A stretch of DNA of 24,460 bases, taken from the NCBI GenBank assembly GCA_964490145.1, contig CAZBBS010000042.1, forward strand, positions 1-24,460, in the 5' to 3' direction. A model generated the notes under the pieces. That model had not been told where the DNA came from and ran no database searches. It worked only from the letters and a program-made list of their open reading frames with translations. The DNA comes from Eutrophocola sp964490145 (lineage in GTDB: Bacteria > Pseudomonadota > Gammaproteobacteria > Pseudomonadales > Pseudohongiellaceae). Within the stretch, counting starts at the first letter, position 1, and every line of letters starts with the position of its first letter. Below, piece after piece: positions 6,544 to 13,228 of this stretch. The position numbers were made by a program, and so were the translations under genes.

Positions 6544-6576
6544 GTCCCTGCCTCTTGCCTTCTGTCTCCTGCCTCT
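6544..6576 (-). repeat. Right terminal repeat, four heptads plus GGGAC
   Basis: On the minus strand the heptads are AGAGGCA, GGAGACA, GAAGGCA, AGAGGCA, then GGGAC and ACGGTTT. It is more decayed than the arms at 3543-4040, which suggests an older insertion. Confidence 0.85.
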
Positions 6577-6577
6577 G

Positions 6578-6594
6578 GCGCGCCAGTAGCGCGC
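6578..6594 (-). terminator. GC-rich hairpin at the end of the pterin dehydratase gene
   Basis: GCGCGC (6578-6583) and GCGCGC (6589-6594) pair across a 5-nt loop and reach into the stop codon. An intrinsic terminator would need a T-tract next; instead the heptad repeat of the non-coding unit begins within 2 bp. Function as a terminator is uncertain. Confidence 0.35.
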
Positions 6595-6947
6595 TAGAGC
6601 CCATGCACCAGCATGGCCGCCCGGTCACAGCGCGCGGCCATGATGAAGTCGTTGCGGTGCAGGCCTTCGATGGTGTGAGTCCACCAGGTGACGGTGAGTT
6701 TGCCCCATTCCAGAAGCAGGGCTGGATGATGGTTGACCTGCTGGGCCATGGCCCCGAATTTATTCATCAGTGCAAGTAAAAATTCGTAATCCCGGGATGT
6801 ATACACACGCATCAGTTTTACGGTTTCGCCGTCAGTGATCACTGACCACGCCGGAATTTTCGTCAGAAGTGTTTCGGCATCTTCCTTGCTGATGCCTGCG
6901 TCCCCTTTTTTACACAGGTGAAGGGCTTCGTCGGCGAGTCTGTTCAT
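6594..6947 (-). CDS. phhB: Pterin-4a-carbinolamine dehydratase
   Basis: A 117-residue protein with the family signature QQVNHHPALLLEW (His73, His74, Pro75, Trp81), followed by His91 and Asp100 in WWTHTIEGLHRND. The three histidines form the active site that dehydrates 4a-hydroxy-tetrahydrobiopterin and so recycles the cofactor of aromatic amino acid hydroxylases. The length is typical. No phenylalanine hydroxylase gene (phhA) is next to it here, so it may serve molybdopterin or folate-side chemistry instead, as proposed for stand-alone copies. The ATG at 6947 overlaps the stop of the upstream thioesterase gene (ATGA), suggesting coupled translation. Confidence 0.92.
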   Translation of the reverse strand: MNRLADEALHLCKKGDAGISKEDAETLLTKIPAWSVITDGETVKLMRVYTSRDYEFLLALMNKFGAMAQQVNHHPALLLEWGKLTVTWWTHTIEGLHRNDFIMAARCDRAAMLVHGL

Positions 6948-7369
6948 GTTTTGTCCGGCAGCACAGCAGTGGTCAGTCGGGACACGCAGACCAGTTTGTC
7001 GTCAGCATCATAGATATTGATTTCCACCACGACAGTGGTGCGACCGATGTGCAATGGGCGGGCTATACCTGTGACATACGGCGGTCTGCCGGGACGGACA
7101 TGGTTGGCATTGATGTCCAGGCCAACGATGTGGAAGCCGTGTGGTGTACACAGGTTTCCCACCACGCTACCCAGCGTTTCGGCCAATACCACCGACGCGC
7201 CTCCATGGATAATCCCCATGTGCTGACGGGTGCGGTTGTCCACCGGGAGCGTACCCTTGAGAAAGTCATCGCCCAGCTCTGTCAGCTCCATGCCCACATG
7301 TTCGGACAGGGTGTCTTTCATCAGGGGGCGGATGTCATCCAGCGTGACGTTTTTTTTCCAGATAGCCAA
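6944..7369 (-). CDS. Hotdog-fold acyl-CoA thioesterase (PaaI/YdiI-like)
   Basis: A 141-residue protein with the hotdog-fold motif MGIIHGGASVVLAETLGS. The HGG at residues 55-57 and Glu64 correspond to the substrate loop and catalytic acid of YdiI/EntH-type thioesterases. The second conserved block is GLDINANHVRPGR, and the strand ARPLHIGRTTVVVEINIYD completes the fold. Expected to cleave an aryl- or acyl-CoA thioester in the cytoplasm; the substrate is not predictable. The start is ATG 7369. It sits 27 bp after the DUF218 gene and overlaps the pterin dehydratase start, so the three probably share a transcript. Confidence 0.88.
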   Translation of the reverse strand: MAIWKKNVTLDDIRPLMKDTLSEHVGMELTELGDDFLKGTLPVDNRTRQHMGIIHGGASVVLAETLGSVVGNLCTPHGFHIVGLDINANHVRPGRPPYVTGIARPLHIGRTTVVVEINIYDADDKLVCVSRLTTAVLPDKT

Positions 7370-7396
7370 TGGGTTCTCCTTGGTGTTAAGAAGGTG

Positions 7397-8227
7397 TTAA
7401 TGACAACCGGCAGGTAGAAGAGAATCGGATTTCCCGGTCAGATAATAAGCCAGCAGACCCAGCCACTCACGGGTAACATGATTCAAACTTCCTAAATTCT
7501 CACCCGGGTTGAATTCAATCCTGAACTGTCTGCCGGGTGCTGTTTTATGATCAACCGGATAGGGAATAACCGGCCAGCCCTGCTGGCAGAATATGCCCAC
7601 TGATCGGGGCATGTGCTGGGCTGATGTAATCAATACCCAGGATTCTCCAGGTTCAGGGTTGACCAGAGCCTTGCTGTTTAGGGCGTTCTCCTGAGTATTT
7701 CGGGATTCCCGTTCCATGACCAGATTACGTCCATTTATGCCGATCGTAGCAAACACAACCTCGGCAATATCGGCTTCCTTGAACGCCTGGTCACGAACGC
7801 TGCCGGAACCCCCGGTGAACACCAGTGTGGCATCCGGATATTGCCGGGCAAGATCAGCCAGGGCAAAGTAGCGATCGGCAGCGGGGCCGAATTCCGGCTG
7901 ATTCCAGATGTATGAGGTCATGGCATCGACAGCGCCGCCCAGCATGATGATGCCATCGACTGACTCAGGTAATTCAGGGTTGGCTTCAAAGCGCTGCTCC
8001 AATGGAGTGGCCAGCCAATTCCCCAGTGGAAGAAAGGCGACCAGCGTGAACAGGGCCAGGGTTGGTCCGAGAACCCGGCTGGCCAGGCGGGTTTTCCCGA
8101 ACCAGAGCAGCAGGCATCCTCCCACGAACAACAGGTAGAGCACAGAAGCCGGTGCCACCAGGGCCCAGATAAACTTCGACAGGTAAAAAAACAGGGTGCC
8201 TAACATCAAAAACCAGACAATTCGCAC
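7397..8227 (-). CDS. DUF218 (YdcF/ElyC/SanA-like) inner membrane protein
   Basis: A 276-residue protein. Two or three hydrophobic helices fill the first 75 residues (FLMLGTLFFYLSKFIWALV, then SVLYLLFVGGCLLLWF and LGPTLALFTLVAFLPLG). They are followed by a DUF218 domain with DGIIMLGG, LVFTGGSGS, MERESRNTQENA and VLITSAQHMPRS. The two-helix N-terminus plus DUF218 resembles ElyC, which affects envelope peptidoglycan precursor metabolism in E. coli; the exact function is unknown. The first start is GTG at 8227. ATG at 8206 is an alternative; neither has a clear Shine-Dalgarno. A strong predicted promoter lies 20-48 bp upstream. Confidence 0.85.
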   Translation of the reverse strand: MRIVWFLMLGTLFFYLSKFIWALVAPASVLYLLFVGGCLLLWFGKTRLASRVLGPTLALFTLVAFLPLGNWLATPLEQRFEANPELPESVDGIIMLGGAVDAMTSYIWNQPEFGPAADRYFALADLARQYPDATLVFTGGSGSVRDQAFKEADIAEVVFATIGINGRNLVMERESRNTQENALNSKALVNPEPGESWVLITSAQHMPRSVGIFCQQGWPVIPYPVDHKTAPGRQFRIEFNPGENLGSLNHVTREWLGLLAYYLTGKSDSLLPAGCH

Positions 8228-8246
8228 TGAATGAGATCAAGGGCGA

Positions 8247-8275
8247 ATTATCTGGTAACGGGGGGATTATCTCAA
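8247..8275 (-). promoter_or_regulatory. Predicted sigma-70 promoter of the DUF218 gene
   Basis: TTGAGA (8275-8270) and GATAAT (8252-8247) on the minus strand, five of six matches each, with an ideal 17-bp spacer. Transcription would start near 8240, about 13 nt before the GTG or 34 nt before the ATG start candidate. It would also drive the thioesterase and pterin dehydratase genes. Confidence 0.65.
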
Positions 8276-8291
8276 ACGGGGATTGCTGCCT

Positions 8292-8648
8292 TTATTCACA
8301 GGCAAGCTGCTGTTGAACTTCCTCCAGGCTCTTGCCGCTCTGGTCTGCACAAAGTTCTTTCAGATCCAGACCATACAAACTGGTCAGTCTTTCCAGTTCG
8401 CTGGTGGTTCCGCCCAGCTTCAACAACCTGACAATGTCCAGATCGGTGATGGCGTGTATCTGTTCCAGACTCAGGCCAAAATCACGACAGTACCCTTCGG
8501 GGAACGCCCGAAAACGTTTGCAGTTTTCGTCAGTCATCAGCGAATCCAGCAACAGGCGTAGTGCCTGGCGGGCGCAGTCCGCATTCAGGGGCGGCGTTCG
8601 CCGGTTGATAGCGTCTCGTGCTGCTGTGATGGGGATTACATTTGACAT
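8292..8648 (-). CDS. Small LigA-like protein of unknown function
   Basis: A 118-residue protein starting MSNVIPITAARDAINRR. The middle, CKRFRAFPEGYCRDFGLSLE followed by DLDIVRLLKLGG, resembles the alpha-helical LigA domain of protocatechuate 4,5-dioxygenase (R-F-x-x-x-P-x-x-Y, then a conserved L-L-x-L-G-G). There is no catalytic LigB subunit nearby, so a dioxygenase role is doubtful. The frame is open to 8717, but that stretch contains the FNR-like site and lacks family features, so ATG 8648 is chosen. It lies directly downstream of fnr and behind an FNR-type box, which suggests oxygen-dependent expression. Function unknown. Confidence 0.7.
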   Translation of the reverse strand: MSNVIPITAARDAINRRTPPLNADCARQALRLLLDSLMTDENCKRFRAFPEGYCRDFGLSLEQIHAITDLDIVRLLKLGGTTSELERLTSLYGLDLKELCADQSGKSLEEVQQQLACE

Positions 8649-8703
8649 GGGCGCTATTGTTGAACCAAAGCACAAAACCCGGCAATCCCATTCCGGCAGG
8701 TGG

Positions 8704-8717
8704 TTGATGTAAGTCAA
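8704..8717 (-). promoter_or_regulatory. FNR/Anr-type binding site
   Basis: On the minus strand TTGAC-TTAC-ATCAA matches the FNR/Anr consensus TTGAT-N4-ATCAA at nine of ten defined positions. Its centre is about 62 bp upstream of the LigA-like ATG and about 29 bp past the fnr stop codon. The position suits activation of the LigA-like gene by the neighbouring regulator. Confidence 0.6.
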
Positions 8718-8738
8718 CAGGGCAGGTGCCCTGGGGAA

Positions 8739-9479
8739 TTATTTGGAGGCGTGGCAGATTTGTTGCAGCCTGGCATGATCATTGATGTGGATTTCACGAC
8801 CATCCACATTGATGATGCCTTCTTTCTGCATGCGACTGAATGTCCGGCTGACGGTTTCTATGGTCAGACCCAGGAAGTTGCCGATATCCATACGGGACAT
8901 GGGCAAACGCAGGGAATGCGGCGACAGGTTGCGACGGCCATAGCGTTTGGACAGGCTCAGCAACAGGGTGGCGACACGGCCTTCAGCATTTTTCTTGCTC
9001 AGGGTCATCATCATCTGGTGATCGGCTTCGATCTGCTGGCTCATCAACTGGAAGAAGTGGCGCTGCAAGACGGGAATCTGCAAAGACAGTTCTTCGATGC
9101 GTTCAAAAGGGATTTCGCAGACGGTGGATGTTTCCATGGATAACACGTTGCACCCGTGCTTGCTGGTGCCAATGCCATCAAAGCCCAGGATTTCACCCGG
9201 TAGATAAAAACCGGTGACCTGTTCTATGCCATCGTCATCCAGCAAATAGGTTTTGATGGAACCTGAACGCACGGCAAAGATGGAGGTGAAGGAGTCACCG
9301 GTGCGATACAGATGTTCGCCGGCATGAATGGGCCGGCTGCGGCGAATGATGTCATTGACCTTGTCGATATCCTTGATATCCATGGCAATCGGCAAGCAAA
9401 GCCCTTTGAGATTGCAATCTGAACAGGAGGATTGGATGAATCCATGGTTACAGGCAATGTTGTAGGGATCTGAAGTCAT
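8739..9479 (-). CDS. fnr: FNR/Anr oxygen-sensing transcription regulator
   Basis: A 246-residue protein of the CRP/FNR family. Cys19, Cys22 and Cys28 (SSCSDCNLKGLC) and Cys121 (TSTVCEIPFE) match the four ligands of the oxygen-labile [4Fe-4S] cluster of E. coli FNR. A cyclic-nucleotide-like beta domain spans about 40-140 and the dimer helix follows. The helix-turn-helix DIGNFLGLTIETVSRTFSRM carries Glu208, Ser211 and Arg212, the residues that read TTGAT half-sites. It should activate anaerobic genes and repress aerobic ones. Called anr in Pseudomonas. The start is ATG 9479 with GAGAGAG upstream. HemW, often encoded near fnr, lies two genes upstream. Confidence 0.96.
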   Translation of the reverse strand: MTSDPYNIACNHGFIQSSCSDCNLKGLCLPIAMDIKDIDKVNDIIRRSRPIHAGEHLYRTGDSFTSIFAVRSGSIKTYLLDDDGIEQVTGFYLPGEILGFDGIGTSKHGCNVLSMETSTVCEIPFERIEELSLQIPVLQRHFFQLMSQQIEADHQMMMTLSKKNAEGRVATLLLSLSKRYGRRNLSPHSLRLPMSRMDIGNFLGLTIETVSRTFSRMQKEGIINVDGREIHINDHARLQQICHASK

Positions 9480-9505
9480 GACGTCTCTCTCAATTGAACC
9501 GGTGT

Positions 9506-9511
9506 ATTGTA
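9506..9511 (-). promoter_or_regulatory. Candidate -10 box of fnr with adjacent FNR half-site
   Basis: TACAAT (9511-9506) lies 27 bp upstream of the fnr ATG. ATCAA, half of an FNR site, sits 1 bp upstream of it, which would allow negative autoregulation. The other half-site is not recognisable and no good -35 is seen. Confidence 0.35.
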
Positions 9512-9550
9512 CTTGATCCCGGCTTATTTGGGAAAAATCCTAAGGTCTTG

Positions 9551-10345
9551 TCAGATATGGATTTTTCCCTCACTGAACAGCACGCCCTGGCCGCTGATTT
9601 CCACCCGCTCGCCCCGATGATGACAAATCAGCTCGCCACCACGACCTGAGGCCTGAAAGGCGTGCAGTTCGGTCTTGCCGGTTTTGCGGTGCCAGTAGGG
9701 AATCAGGCCGCAGTGTATTGATCCGGTCACCGGGTCTTCGTTGATGCCGACGCGTGGAGCAAAAAAACGCGAGACAAAATCGTGCCTGTCTCCTGGCGCC
9801 GTGATGACCAAACCCCGAAAGTCCAGCGCAGCGACTTTGGCAAAGTCGGGTGTAATCATTCGTATGATCTTTTCATTACTGTAAACCGCCATGCAATTGG
9901 CTGCAGCCTTGATGACGGCATCCGGACGCAGTCCACAGGCCTCCCCGATCTGATTGATGATGGTTTTGGCATCTTCAATATCTTCCAGCTCCCGGGCCGG
10001 GAAATCCAGGGTGAACCAGCCGTCTTTTTCACTGACGGTCAGTTCGCCGCTTTTGGTCTGGAAGCGGAAAACCGGATGTTTGCTCTGGCTGGTCATGGCC
10101 AGGACAAAAGCACTGGCCAGGGTGGCATGACCGCACAGGTCCACTTCCACCTTTGGTGTAAACCAGCGCAGCTCATAGCTGTCGCCAGCCGGCACCAGAA
10201 ACGCGGTTTCCGACAGGTTGTTTTCAGCGGCAATGGCCTGCATGAGGTCATCATTCAGCCAGGCGTTCAGGGGGCATACGGCAGCCGGATTGCCCTGGAA
10301 GGGTTTATCAGTGAAGGCATCGACGACATAAAGTGGAATATCCAT
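9551..10345 (-). CDS. PhzF family isomerase/epimerase
   Basis: A 264-residue protein with PhzF family blocks: VDAFTDKPFQGNPAAVCPL near the N-terminus, NNLSETAFL with the catalytic Glu46, DLCGHATLAS, and GINEDPVTGSIHC in the second half. The two similar halves form the duplicated diaminopimelate-epimerase-like fold. PhzF in phenazine synthesis isomerises dihydro-hydroxyanthranilate, but no other phenazine gene is present, so this is one of the many family members with unknown substrate. The start is ATG 10345 with GAGGA 10-14 nt before it. It follows hemW by 22 bp and is probably in the same operon. Confidence 0.9.
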   Translation of the reverse strand: MDIPLYVVDAFTDKPFQGNPAAVCPLNAWLNDDLMQAIAAENNLSETAFLVPAGDSYELRWFTPKVEVDLCGHATLASAFVLAMTSQSKHPVFRFQTKSGELTVSEKDGWFTLDFPARELEDIEDAKTIINQIGEACGLRPDAVIKAAANCMAVYSNEKIIRMITPDFAKVAALDFRGLVITAPGDRHDFVSRFFAPRVGINEDPVTGSIHCGLIPYWHRKTGKTELHAFQASGRGGELICHHRGERVEISGQGVLFSEGKIHI

Positions 10346-10367
10346 GAGATGGTCCTCTTCAGTCTGG

Positions 10368-11555
10368 TCAGGCAGGCTTTACCGTGATCCGGTTATCATC
10401 ACCGGGTTCATCCAGAAATTCTCCCAGAACGTCATTGAGAAACAACAGGCCCTTGTCGCTCGTTGCTAAACGGTCGGGTTTGAGCAGACCCTTGCGGCGT
10501 AATGCCGCCAGGGTCTGTGTAATACTTGCCAGCGGCAGACCGGTACGCGCTGTAAACAGGGATTCATCACAACCATCAGTAAGCCGCAGAACATTCATCA
10601 TGAACTCCAGGGCCAGGTCCTCTTGCGGGATAGGGTGTTGTTCAGCGGTAAATTTTTCATCGGCCCTGAGGTAAATAGACGGCAGTTTGGATTTGCGGGT
10701 ACGCAGCATCTCGCCTGATCCGGCGATGGTGACCTTACCATGGGCGCCGGCGCCAATGCCCAGATAATCCCCGAACTCCCAGTAATTGCGGTTATGCCGG
10801 GCCTGCCGACCGGTCTGGCTGTAGGCTGACACCTCGTAGCGTTTGAGCCCGGCCTGGGCCAGCTTGTTGATCCCGGCTTCCTGGATTTCCGCAATATTGT
10901 CGTCTTCCGGCAATTGGGGTGGGCGAGAATAAAACACCGTATTGGGTTCAATGGTCAGCTGGTACCAGGACAGGTGAGGCGGCGCATAAGTCAAAGCGGC
11001 ATCCAGATCAGTCATGGCCCGATCCAGCGTCTGGTCAGGCAGGCCAAACATCAGGTCGAGGTTAAAGTTGTCAAAACCGGTGGCCCTGATCTGGTCCAGG
11101 GCAAAGTGCGCTTCCCTGGCACTGTGCACCCGCCCAAGGGTTTTCAACTGCCCGTCATCAAAACTCTGGATACCCACTGAAAGGCGATTAATCCCGGCAT
11201 CGCGAAACTCTCTGAACTTTTCCACCTCGAAAGTACCGGGGTTGGCCTCCAGGGTGATTTCTATATCGCTGGCAAAAGGCAGGCGTTTTTCTGTTTCTGT
11301 CAGCAGTGTGGCCAGTGATGCAGGGCTAAACAAACTGGGTGTTCCGCCGCCAATGAAGATGGATGTCAGGGCGCGTCCCTGGACATATTCCAGGTCCTGT
11401 TCCAGGTCGGCCAGCAGAGCGCTGACATACTCGCTTTCCGGCAAATTGCCACTCACAGCATGGGAGTTGAAATCACAGTATGGACATTTTTGCAGGCACC
11501 AGGGGATATGAATGTACAGGCTCAGTGGAGGCAGGCCTGGAGCCGTCAGCGTCAT
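10368..11555 (-). CDS. hemW: Radical SAM heme chaperone HemW
   Basis: A 395-residue protein with YIHIPWCLQKCPYCDF near the N-terminus. Cys20, Cys24 and Cys27 form the radical SAM C-x3-C-x2-C motif followed by D-F. The extra cysteine of true HemN (C-x-C ending) is missing, so this is HemW, a heme-binding chaperone, not coproporphyrinogen dehydrogenase. FIGGGTPSL, the EANPGTFE strand and SVGIQSFDD follow, then a HemN C-terminal domain. The longer open frame to 11645 only covers rdgB; ATG 11555 overlaps the rdgB TGA stop (ATGA) and fits the usual HemW length. Confidence 0.93.
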   Translation of the reverse strand: MTLTAPGLPPLSLYIHIPWCLQKCPYCDFNSHAVSGNLPESEYVSALLADLEQDLEYVQGRALTSIFIGGGTPSLFSPASLATLLTETEKRLPFASDIEITLEANPGTFEVEKFREFRDAGINRLSVGIQSFDDGQLKTLGRVHSAREAHFALDQIRATGFDNFNLDLMFGLPDQTLDRAMTDLDAALTYAPPHLSWYQLTIEPNTVFYSRPPQLPEDDNIAEIQEAGINKLAQAGLKRYEVSAYSQTGRQARHNRNYWEFGDYLGIGAGAHGKVTIAGSGEMLRTRKSKLPSIYLRADEKFTAEQHPIPQEDLALEFMMNVLRLTDGCDESLFTARTGLPLASITQTLAALRRKGLLKPDRLATSDKGLLFLNDVLGEFLDEPGDDNRITVKPA

Positions 11556-12163
11556 GCCGGGAAATGTGTCATCAGGTGATTCAGGGCCTGGCCCCTGTGG
11601 CTCAGGGCATTTTTCACATCGGGGTCCAGTTCGGCAGAGGCACACTCATGGGTGGGTACATAAAACAGGGGGTCATAGCCAAAGCCGTTATCCCCGGCTT
11701 CCTCAAACAGGATGCGGCCTTCCCAGCTGCCCTGGCAGATCAGGGGCATGGGATCATTGGGATAACGCACCAGCGCGATGCAGCATTGGAAGCGGGCGGC
11801 ACGATCTTCCTCAGGTACCTGTTCCAGGTTCTCCAGCAACAGGGCGTTGTTGGCAGCATCCACTTCCGCACGCGAACCTGATTGACCGGCATAACGGGCA
11901 GAATAGATGCCGGGCTCCCCATCCAGCGCGTCCACGACCAGGCCGCTGTCATCGGCCAGGGCGGGCAGGCCCGACAGCTTGCTGGCATGGCGTGCCTTGA
12001 TAATGGCGTTTTCCACGAAACTCAGGCCATCTTCGATGGCATCGGGAATGTCAAAAGCCGATTGCGGTACCAGGGTGATATTCCGTGGAGCGAGGATGGC
12101 CTGCATCTCCCCCAGTTTGGCGGCATTACCACTGGCGAGCACGATTTTTTCAAAACTGATCAA
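11552..12163 (-). CDS. rdgB: XTP/dITP pyrophosphatase (non-canonical purine NTP hydrolase)
   Basis: A 203-residue HAM1/RdgB-family protein. The blocks are KIVLASGNAAKL (substrate base loop), FVENAIIKARHA, ALADDSGLVVDAL (metal-binding aspartates), GFGYDPLF and SHRGQAL. It hydrolyses XTP, ITP and dITP to monophosphates and keeps deaminated purines out of nucleic acids. The start is TTG at 12163: no ATG is available in frame, and AAGGA lies 8 nt upstream. The stop overlaps the hemW start by four bases. It follows the DUF4426 gene by 28 bp in the order known from Pseudomonas. Confidence 0.95.
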   Translation of the reverse strand: MISFEKIVLASGNAAKLGEMQAILAPRNITLVPQSAFDIPDAIEDGLSFVENAIIKARHASKLSGLPALADDSGLVVDALDGEPGIYSARYAGQSGSRAEVDAANNALLLENLEQVPEEDRAARFQCCIALVRYPNDPMPLICQGSWEGRILFEEAGDNGFGYDPLFYVPTHECASAELDPDVKNALSHRGQALNHLMTHFPA

Positions 12164-12174
12164 TATGGGTGTCC

Positions 12175-12200
12175 TTAGTCAGTTGCTTTAGTCAGTTGCT
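12175..12200. repeat. Perfect 13-bp tandem duplication
   Basis: TTAGTCAGTTGCT occurs twice head to tail (12175-12187 and 12188-12200). It covers the last codons and stop of the DUF4426 gene and ends beside the rdgB ribosome binding site. Confidence 0.9.
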
Positions 12201-12638
12201 GTACAGGCGGGTTTCCCAGCGAACCTCTTCGCTCTGGTTACTGCCTTCCGGCTGCACGGTAATGGCAAACCTGATGATTTCCGCATTGGAAAAATCAAAT
12301 TCCCCGATGTAGTAGATGGCGTTTTCCTCCCGAATTTCCCGAAAGGCAATATTGCCCACCTGACCCAGCAGGTTGCGCTTGCCGCCGCTGACGTTGGCGG
12401 TGACGGCATGCATGCTGCCGCTGTCATCGCGCTTGCTGATGCTGATATTCAGGAAGGCCCGGCGGTCGCCACGGACAATGCCATACTGTTTGGCGATCTC
12501 GGCATTGATGAAGGTGCTGTTCACGGCCTGGTAGTAAACCGTGTAATCCCCGAAGTCCTTTGATTCTGCCATTGCTGACATGCTGAAAACCGGTAGCAGC
12601 AATGTCATCATCCAGGGCAGTAGTTGCTTCATGGTCAT
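12192..12638 (-). CDS. DUF4426 exported protein
   Basis: A 148-residue protein with a signal peptide (MTMKQLLPWMMTLLLPVFSM, cleavage probably after AMA). The mature part starts ESKDFGDYTVYYQAVNSTFI, contains GIVRGDRRAFLNISI and ends ETRLYSN. These features match the DUF4426 family found between metW and rdgB in Pseudomonas and relatives. The function is unknown; the mature domain looks like a periplasmic beta-rich protein. ATG 12638 overlaps the metW stop by one base (TGATG); ATG 12632, two codons later, is equally possible. The open frame to 12818 is a metW shadow. Confidence 0.85.
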   Translation of the reverse strand: MTMKQLLPWMMTLLLPVFSMSAMAESKDFGDYTVYYQAVNSTFINAEIAKQYGIVRGDRRAFLNISISKRDDSGSMHAVTANVSGGKRNLLGQVGNIAFREIREENAIYYIGEFDFSNAEIIRFAITVQPEGSNQSEEVRWETRLYSN

Positions 12639-13228
12639 CAGCGGGTGAAATGGTAGATGGCGTTGATGCCAAACAGGTTCGGGTGCAGGTTCATCAGGAA
12701 GCTGCTGTTGTGATTGAAGTCCACAACAGTCTTGCGCAGAACCTTGATGTTTCTTTTCTTGCACAGGGTATCGAAATCCCGAATGGTGCAATGATGAATG
12801 TTCGGTGTGTCGTACCACTCGTAGGGCAGGGCCTTTGATTGCGGCATGTAGCCATTAGTCAGCAGGAACATCCGGTGGCGCCAGTAGGCAAAATTGGGAA
12901 AGGTGATAATGCAGTTCTTGCCTATGCGCAGCATCTCTTCCACCAGAATGTCCGGGCGTTCAACAGTCTGTAGCGTGTGTGCCAACAGCACAGTGTCGAA
13001 ACTGCCATCTCTGAAATTGGACAGCCCCTTGTTCAGGTCCTGCTGGATGACATTGACCCCGGCTCGTAAACATTTGTTGATGTTGTCCGGATCAATTTCC
13101 AGACCACAATCAAAGACGTTTTTCTCTGCCTTCAGGTGAGCCAGGAAGGTGCCGTCACCACACCCCAGGTCCAGAACGCGGGTGTCGTTTTCAATCCAGG
13201 CCTGGATGATTTCAAGATCAGCCCGCAT
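12638..13228 (-). CDS. metW: MetW methyltransferase-like protein
   Basis: A 196-residue protein starting MRADLEIIQAWIENDTRVLD. The SAM-binding loop VLDLGCGDGTFL is at residues 18-29 and the MetW-typical TLQTVERPDILVEEMLRIG follows, then FPNFAYWRHR and LPYEWYDTPNIHHCTI. MetW works with MetX in methionine synthesis, probably as a partner needed for the homoserine acyltransferase. ATG 13228 has AGGAG about 5 nt upstream and overlaps the metX 3' end by 11 bp. The frame to 13267 is rejected because it would overlap metX more and add non-conserved residues. Confidence 0.94.
   Translation of the reverse strand: MRADLEIIQAWIENDTRVLDLGCGDGTFLAHLKAEKNVFDCGLEIDPDNINKCLRAGVNVIQQDLNKGLSNFRDGSFDTVLLAHTLQTVERPDILVEEMLRIGKNCIITFPNFAYWRHRMFLLTNGYMPQSKALPYEWYDTPNIHHCTIRDFDTLCKKRNIKVLRKTVVDFNHNSSFLMNLHPNLFGINAIYHFTR

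Larger units (their letters stand above)
6315..6576. mobile_element. Non-coding unit with the same heptad termini (putative non-autonomous element)
   Basis: A 262-bp segment is bounded by inverted repeats of the same design as those at 3543-4040. The left arm is five heptads plus GGGAC, the right arm four heptads plus GGGAC, and both continue inward with ACGGTTT. The interior is AT-rich and holds no plausible gene, no trace of the four-helix-bundle frame and one small palindrome (AAATGAA 6471-6477 with TTCATTT 6489-6495). It fills the 319-bp gap between the hydrolase and the pterin dehydratase genes. It is best read as a gene-less relative of the first unit, by analogy with MITE-type elements; this is inference. 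Confidence 0.55.
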
